Positions 58,114-64,000 of a stretch of 64,000 bases of DNA are shown in pieces (position 1 is the first letter of the stretch; every line of letters starts with the position of its first letter). Under the pieces are notes generated by a model. That model had not been told where the DNA came from. It made no database searches and saw nothing but the letters and a program-made list of their open reading frames with translations. Position numbers and translations under genes: made by a program. Location: contig CM065297.1 of NCBI GenBank assembly GCA_032871835.1, positions 31,691,598-31,755,597 of the forward strand, written 5' to 3'. This stretch comes from Dipteronia dyeriana (taxonomy: Eukaryota; Streptophyta; Magnoliopsida; Sapindales; Sapindaceae).

Positions 58114-58958
58114 GACCATGTTTGGCACCTAGGATTGGACTATTTTAGTCCTTCTACCATGTTTGGTGACATTTTGAAAGATGTGATTGTTTGTCCCAAC
58201 AGCAAAATAATCCCACGTTTATGGGATAAAATATACCCACCTCCCACCCTAATTCTATTTATCCCGGGACTATCTTACATGTAGACCCCACCTATTTAAT
58301 TCATCTCACCTTCTTTCGTCGTCTAAATTTCATCTGGTTATTTACAAATTAATTTTTTCATCTATTTTTTTCTCACCCAACACTAGAGGCAAACATAATC
58401 AATTCACTTATTTGTCGAATCAGACAAGAAAAACAAAAAACCCAACTCAAAACTTGGAATCCAAACTAAAAAATCTTTTAATCCCAACCAATTTATTCAC
58501 ATTCTCTAATATACATCACAAATATCAGATTCAAATACAAAATCAACATTCAGACAAACAAATTTACAAGTGAATTTCTATCAATCCATTCATAAATTCA
58601 CTAGAATTTACAATTACCTCAGTTTTTTATTTTTTTAATTTCTTTTATAGAAACTTGTTTGAGCATGGAGGTTTCCAACAGCCTTGATGTTCGAGGAGAG
58701 GAGGCCATATGTCAAGTAGCCATCGACCTTAGTAAATGCAGCTGACCACCATTTCAAAGAATCTAAGAGAAGAATATCTATGATTTGAGAAAAGAATATC
58801 TGGATAAGAGTAGAAGAAGATCTAGAGAAGAACAAGAAAAACATAACAATAGAGAACAAGAAAGAACAAGGATGAAAAAAAGATTTAAGAGTGAGAGAGA
58901 CTAAGTCTGGAGAAGAATAGAGATAAAAAGGGAAGGAAAAGAATTCTAAAGAATTCTG

Positions 58959-58997
<39 letters not shown>

Positions 58998-59297
58998 GTC
59001 TGGAGAAGAATAGAGAGAAAAAGGGAAGGAAAAGAATTCTAGAGAATTCTAATTATATATATATATATTATTCAATTTTAAAATATTATCAAATAAAAAA
59101 TATTATTATATTTAGTCCAATCCTATGATTTACCAAACAAAACATATTATTAATTCAGTCCAGTCCCATATTTTTCTAAACACAGTATAGTATTAATTTA
59201 GTCCAATCCAGTCCTATTCCATTTAATCCCAATCCCATCTTAATCCAATCCAATTCCATGAAATAGTCCAATCCAATCTCGCGCACCAAACAGTGCC
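58114..59297. mobile_element. TIR-type DNA element (MITE-like)
   Basis: Inserted in the G LTR. Its left end GACCATGTTTGGCACCTAGG is matched in reverse by its right end (GGCACTGTTTGGTGCGCGAG), both followed by ATTGGACTATTT. Subterminal TAGTCCAATCC words repeat near the right end. The flanks are ATA on both sides (58111-58113 and 59298-59300), suggesting a 3-bp duplication as in PIF/Harbinger elements. A hAT origin is not excluded. It contains a TA microsatellite (about 58961-58995) and a 55-bp duplication around it. No transposase seen. Confidence 0.7.
58635..58859 (-). other. 74-codon frame in TIR element, unrecognised
   Basis: Reads DSLKWWSAAFTKVDGYLTYG then NIKAVGNLHAQTSF. It looks more protein-like than its AT-rich surroundings and could be a captured exon. 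I cannot assign it. Confidence 0.2.
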
Positions 59298-59300
59298 ATA

Positions 59301-60938
59301 GTGATATGAGAATGGAGGTACCTAATCATATAGAACTGAGCCTCGATCTATATGAATCTCTCACCAATATCTGTTACATGGGGAAATTATATATCGACAA
59401 ATGAGGGCTATGTAAGGGTGATCTTAATATTGAGTGTCTTATCGACTCCTTGAGGTTAGATCGTGATTTTTGATAAAACATGGGTGAGATTGGAGTTGCG
59501 TTCCTGGTCAATAACTTTTTATGTAGGAATCGCAGTTTGGCTTGTGGCTTGGAAGGTCTGTACACAATAGTGGAATCAACTCATTCTTGCTAGAAGTATA
59601 TAGTAGTTCCCTTAAGGGTTGATTCGGGGCTTGAACAATATAAGCGCTCTCCTTCTTCCGTAAAGGAAATTAGAATTTATTGTTCATTAGAGAATCAATG
59701 GTACTTAATGGAAAGATATAATTATAAGGGTATAATGGACTTTATGACCCATCTCTAATTATGAACTACCTGTAGAGGATCATACCATATGTAATAGTTA
59801 TATCGATGGACACTGAATTTCGGTTTGTGTAATGCATTTATAGTTGCGAGAGTGTAGACTCGAGTTTTTAGTGGAATAACTAAGAGGTTAATAATAATGA
59901 AATATTAATTAAAGTATTTAATTAATTATTTCTATGTTTTAGTGGAGCTTAAAACTATGGGTCCATTAGGTCTCCTTGCTAGCTTGGTACGTTGATGGTA
60001 ATAAGGGTCACAGTTAATTAATTGGATGGTCCAACTAATTATGTTATGAAAGTAACAAGGATTTTATTCAAACAACTAATTAAATGATGTGATTATTTAA
60101 TTAATGGATTAAAAATTAATTAAATTAAATAATATGAATATTTAATCCAATAAATAATTATGAATTATTAATAGATTTAATTATTTTATGGAGGTCAAGG
60201 GTTTGAGTCAAGACCAGAGAAAAGATATTAAATAATATTGATTATTTAATCATTAGCAGGTCATTGGTTCAAGTCACAGTGGCAACTTTGAATTAAATGG
60301 GATTTATAATCCTATTTAATCTAGGTCACTAGTAACCCTATCATGATATAAGATGTCTTGTTATTTTGTTTTTATATATTTGATATTTTAAAATATGATA
60401 AAGGATATTAGTTTTTGAATATTAGATATTTTAAAAACTAATTTTATCAAGTATTCAAGTGTTGAAATCATTTAAAACTCTTTATTTAAGTAATTGAGAG
60501 TTGGTGAACAACACAAAAAATAAACGTGAAACAAAAAGGACAAAAAGAAGAAACTAAAAAAGGGAGTGTTGTGGCCAAATAATAATAATATTAATAATAA
60601 AAGAGTTTTTATTTTTTATTTTTCGTTCTTTATTATTCAACGTTGGCCGAATTATCCATTCACAAAGCAATATTTGTTTTTTTCTTCAACCTCCATAAAC
60701 CCTCATGAAGCCTATGACCCGCCCACACACGGTTGCTAGAGCCTAGGAGATAGCGAGGAAAAGATTCGGTGTTACAAATCAGAAATTTATATCAAGAAGT
60801 GAAAGAACGAAGGAGTTAGCATGTATGTATGATATCGAATCTTACCTGTAATTTATTCTTATATATCACTTATGATTATTAAGTCACTTAAAAGATTCTT
60901 TAAAAAAACAAATTTTGAAATTTTCTTCCTCTATGCAA
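59301..60938 (+). repeat. G 3' LTR, third piece
   Basis: Colinear with the reversed D and solo LTRs: GATCTATATGAATCTC, GTGTCTTATCGACTC, GGGTTGATTCGGGGCTTG, GGGTCACAGTTAATTAATTGG and CCCACACACGGTTGCTAG. Its end, near 60938, is set only by loss of similarity. Confidence 0.8.
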
Positions 60939-61405
60939 CTCTAGGGCTTACAAGGCTACCCTATTAAACATTCTTGGAACTTGGACCATATAAAGCGCTT
61001 CTACCCGTGAAGGACGAAAGGCTCGTGAGAGCCAATCTCCCTCTAGTAAAATCCAAACGAACCAAGGTCGAACTATACAATTAAAGATCATGGCTCAAGC
61101 TCCTATCAAAAAAATCCAAAAGTTTTCCTTCCCTTTTGTAAAGAACACCCGACGAGCTCTAGAGAGACGGGGAAATTCATGTAGAACTAGACCAAGAAGC
61201 CAAGAGATGTATTCTGAAAGGACCATTTTTGTCCCCAATCAATGAAAGAATGAAGTTTGTTCAAGAGTCTCATATGTCCCATTATCGTCGCCTAATTGGG
61301 ATTCATGGTGCAGGAAGGTCCAATATATTGGACTAGGACTAGACCCCCTTTAAGAACTGATTGTGGTGCTAAAGTGGCCTTAGTTTTCTACCATGACCAT
61401 CGCCT
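60939..61405. other. spacer between G and F, no recognised gene
   Basis: About 470 bases of mixed sequence. Nothing coding recognised. Confidence 0.45.
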
Positions 61406-62339
61406 TGTAGGGAAAATACGTGCAGCGGAAGCGTGAAAAATTTAAAATTAGGGTTTTGGTATAAATTAAATTTTTCCCTTTTAATAACATGAACCTTAAC
61501 CCTAGATTAATTGATGTATATAAAAAAGTGTAGTACATTTTTCTCGTGATGATTGAACTAGCGTCGAATTGAATCCGCAAGATCATCCAATCCAATCATG
61601 AACATGAATCACCTAGGAGTGTGAGCTCCCTTTCTAGATGCCATGTTTCAATAGACACTATTGAAAACTTAACATTAAGATTTAATATCCAATATCTCAA
61701 AACATCCATATGATGATATTCTACTCTCAATTAATAAATGGAGCAACGATGTCCATATCAATAAATGAAGTCCACTATCGATTAACAAATGAAAACCACC
61801 AAACTATCGAGGATAGACTATGCTATATAATGATACTCGTTGATAGCTCAAATGATAACACTTGCAACCATAAGTTCATCATTTATCTCAGGATTGAGAT
61901 AGACTTTCCGATTGTCTTCAAGAAGTTGACGGTTCTAGATAAAGTATTTCATTGTGATCCAATTCATCAGTGCACTAGATTTTGTTCCCAGAAGACACCA
62001 CACTTTGATGATTTTAGACTCATCATAACACATTTGATCCCATTCAAATGCTAGCAAAAGAATCTACAACTTTAACAAGATAAGGGCACCCAACTTTATT
62101 TTAAGTTGTGAATATTATTCAAGACTAACTAAAGAATTATGTCTACCTCATACATATCTAGATGTATGAACAATTCTTCTTTTCTCATAGTCTTTTGACC
62201 TTATGATTATTTACTTTTGACAATTATAATAATTAAACTATAAATGCTATAAGATTTGTTAAACTAGAAATCACTTCATTAATATGAAAAGATTGTCAAA
62301 TACATTATTACACTCTTGCTATCGAACATAATCCTAACA
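61406..62339 (-). repeat. F 3' LTR
   Basis: On the minus strand it starts TGTTAGGATTATGTTCG at 62339 and probably ends TTTTCCCTACA at 61406. The outer end is inferred from the TG/CA rule and from the GTGCAGCGGAAGCG block, which also sits near the matching ends of the D-type LTRs. The partner LTR is not in the window. Confidence 0.7.
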
Positions 62340-62353
62340 ATCTCCCACATGCT

Positions 62354-64000
62354 TTATAGCAAATGTGCCATATCTCCCATCCCCATGTTCTCTAGATGCC
62401 CATCAAAACTCTTTTGTGGAAGAACCTTTGTGAAGGGATCCGCTAGATTATCTGCTGACACGATCTTGGTAATCGTCACGTCACCCCTATGCACAATTTC
62501 CTTTAGAAGGTGATGCTTTCTTTCAACATGTTTCCCTCTCTTATGACTTCTTGGTTCTTTTGAATTAGCCACTGCTCTACTATTGTCACAATAGATAGTG
62601 ATCTGCTTATTCGCATCGAGAGCCACTTCGAAGTCACTCAAGAATCGGTGAAGCCATACAACCTCTTTATCATCCTCGCATGCGGCAACATACTCGGCTT
62701 CCATGGTGGAATCAGCAATACAATATTGCTTGATTCTCCTCCATTTGACTGCCCCTCCTCCAATAGTAAACACAGATCTTGATGTTGGTCTCTTGGAGCC
62801 AAAATCTGACTGAAAATCAGAATCTGTATACCCAACGGGAATTAAATCCCCTCTAGAGTATACAAGCATATAATCTCTCGTTCTCCTAAGATACTTGAAA
62901 ATATGCTTGACAGCCGTCCAGTGATCAGGACCAGGTTTCGATTGAAACCAGCTAACTATGCCTATAACAAAACAAATATCTAGTCTAGTACAGAGCATTG
63001 CATACATGAGACTTCTAGTTGTCGATGCATATGGAACCCTACTCATAAATTGCTCTTCATGCTCATTCTTAGGAACTTGTTCCTTAGAAAGTTTGATTCC
63101 ATGTCTGAAAGGTAACATACCTTTCTTGGAATCTTGCATGGAAAACCTAGACAAGATCTTACCTACGTATGAAGCTTGGGATAATGTAATTGTTATATTC
63201 TTTATATCCCTTATTACTTGGATACCAAGAATATAACTTGCTTCTCCTAAGCCCTTCATATCAAATTGTTTTGCTAACCATTCTTTTATTGATGTCAATA
63301 CACCTACATCTTTTCCGATGAGTAGTATATCATCAACGTAAAGAATTAGAAAAACCAACTTGTTACCTTTAATCCTTTTGTATACACAACGTTCATCAAG
63401 GTTTTGAATAAATCCAAAACTTTTCACGGCTTGATCGAGCCTCATGTTCCAGGATCTAGATGCTTGCTTCAATCCATATATGGATCTTTGCAACTTGCAT
63501 ACCCTTTCCTCTTGGCATTTTTCAATGAATCCTTCTGGTTGCATCATGTAGATGCTTTCGTCAAGACTTCCATGAAGGAAAGTTGTCTTGACGTCCTTTT
63601 TCCAAATCTCTAGGTCTAGAGATGTCCCAATGGATAAGAGTATCCTAATGGATTTAAGCATGACCACGGGAGAGAAGGTTTCTCCATAATCGATACATTT
63701 CTTCTATGTATAATCTTTAGCTACCAATCTAGCTTTAAAGGTTTCCACCTTTCCGTTAATTCCTCTTTTCCTCTTGTATACCCACTTGCACCCAGTGGGT
63801 TTTATCCCTTAAGGCAAGTCTACAAGAGACCAGACTTTGTTTTTGAACATAGATTCAATTTCGGATTACATTACCTTTTGCCAATGGCGACAATCAACAT
63901 CTTCCATTGCTTCCTGTACGTATAGGGATCATTGTCGTCCAAAAGATTCTCTACAGATTCTCCTAGACAGATGTATCTCTCTGGTTGTATACTAATCCTC
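62354..64000 (-). CDS. F: reverse transcriptase and RNase H, 3' part of pol (partial)
   Basis: A stop-free frame of about 437 codons ends MGMGDMAHLL at 62354. Motifs: KKDVKTTFLHGSLDESIYMM (first catalytic block), SIYGLKQASRSWNMRLD and LYVDDILLIGKD (YVDD at residues 110-113). Then KGLGEASYILGIQVIRD, YASTTRSLMYAMLCTRLD, and RNase H with GYTDSDFQSDFGSKR, STMEAEYVAACE, ITIYCDNSRAVA and KIVSADNLADPFTK. Upstream, to base 64000, the same frame continues (CKWVYKRKRGINGKVETFKA) but with a TAG and a TAA. It is the best-preserved polymerase frame in the window. Overall the element is probably inactive. Confidence 0.92.

Larger units (their letters stand above)
36900..60938 (+). mobile_element. element G: 5'-truncated Ty1/copia element, host of H, D and a TIR element
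   Basis: Plus-strand integrase, reverse transcriptase and RNase H (36900-39056) are split by H, followed by the pol end and polypurine tract (42749-42794). The 3' LTR is broken into 42795-42899, 57893-58113 and 59301 to about 60938. Concatenated, the LTR is about 2 kb and colinear with the reversed D LTR. The 5' LTR, gag and protease are absent. Because D, H and the TIR element interrupt G, it is the oldest layer here. Confidence 0.85.
61406..64000 (-). mobile_element. element F: Ty1/copia retrotransposon, cut by window edge
   Basis: The minus-strand 3' LTR (61406-62339) is preceded by polypurine tract ATGTGGGAGAT (62340-62350) and pol with RNase H and reverse transcriptase. The 5' part lies beyond base 64000. 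Pol is less decayed than in D or G. Confidence 0.88.

Noticed and set aside
61710..62054. 114-codon plus frame
   Set aside because: Lies antisense in the F LTR with no recognisable similarity.

Overview
This window is eukaryotic, from a flowering plant and most likely a eudicot. It is AT-rich, has no operon-like gene order, and contains plant-type LTR retrotransposons, spliceosomal introns, and remains of a plant cytokinin-activation gene (LOG family). I find no intact host gene and no tRNA or rRNA gene. Nearly everything is transposable-element sequence, much of it nested. Boundaries below come from LTR comparison and target-site duplications (TSDs) read by eye. No alignment program was run.

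Region 1 (about 0.17-25.0 kb): element C is a broken Ty1/copia element on the minus strand, flanked by TSD GTCAG. Two younger elements sit inside it. Element A (580-6657) is a gypsy-type element in C's 3' LTR. It carries a gag fragment and, in the sense direction, an intron-free LOG gene copy with three TGA stops. Element B (10772-22506, TSD ATTGA) is an almost full-length Ty3/gypsy element of the Tat type with two RNase H domains. It also has a degenerate antisense gene, with two recognisable introns, between pol and the 3' LTR.

Region 2 (25.0-36.9 kb): low-complexity intergenic sequence. It holds a 1.6-kb MULE-like DNA transposon (26698-28331, 10-bp TSD) and a 2.1-kb solo copia LTR (29072-31213, TSD TCTAT). 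It also holds a head-to-head pair of related LTRs forming a roughly 1.7-kb imperfect palindrome centred near 32.87 kb. The right-hand LTR starts a decayed gypsy element (J) that is cut off at about 36.9 kb.

Region 3 (36.9-60.9 kb): a three-layer nest. The outermost layer is G, a plus-strand copia element lacking its 5' part. It contains H (39057-42743, a gag-protease-only element), a TIR-type DNA element (58114-59297) and D (42900-57887, a minus-strand copia element, TSD TCATA). D's 5' LTR is in turn split by E (52003-57561), a relative of H with three LTRs and two internal regions.

Region 4 (61.4-64.0 kb): the 3' LTR and an open reverse transcriptase-RNase H frame of another minus-strand copia element, F, which runs off the right edge.

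The genes do not form a host pathway. They are gag, protease, integrase, reverse transcriptase and RNase H modules at different stages of decay, plus one captured host gene.
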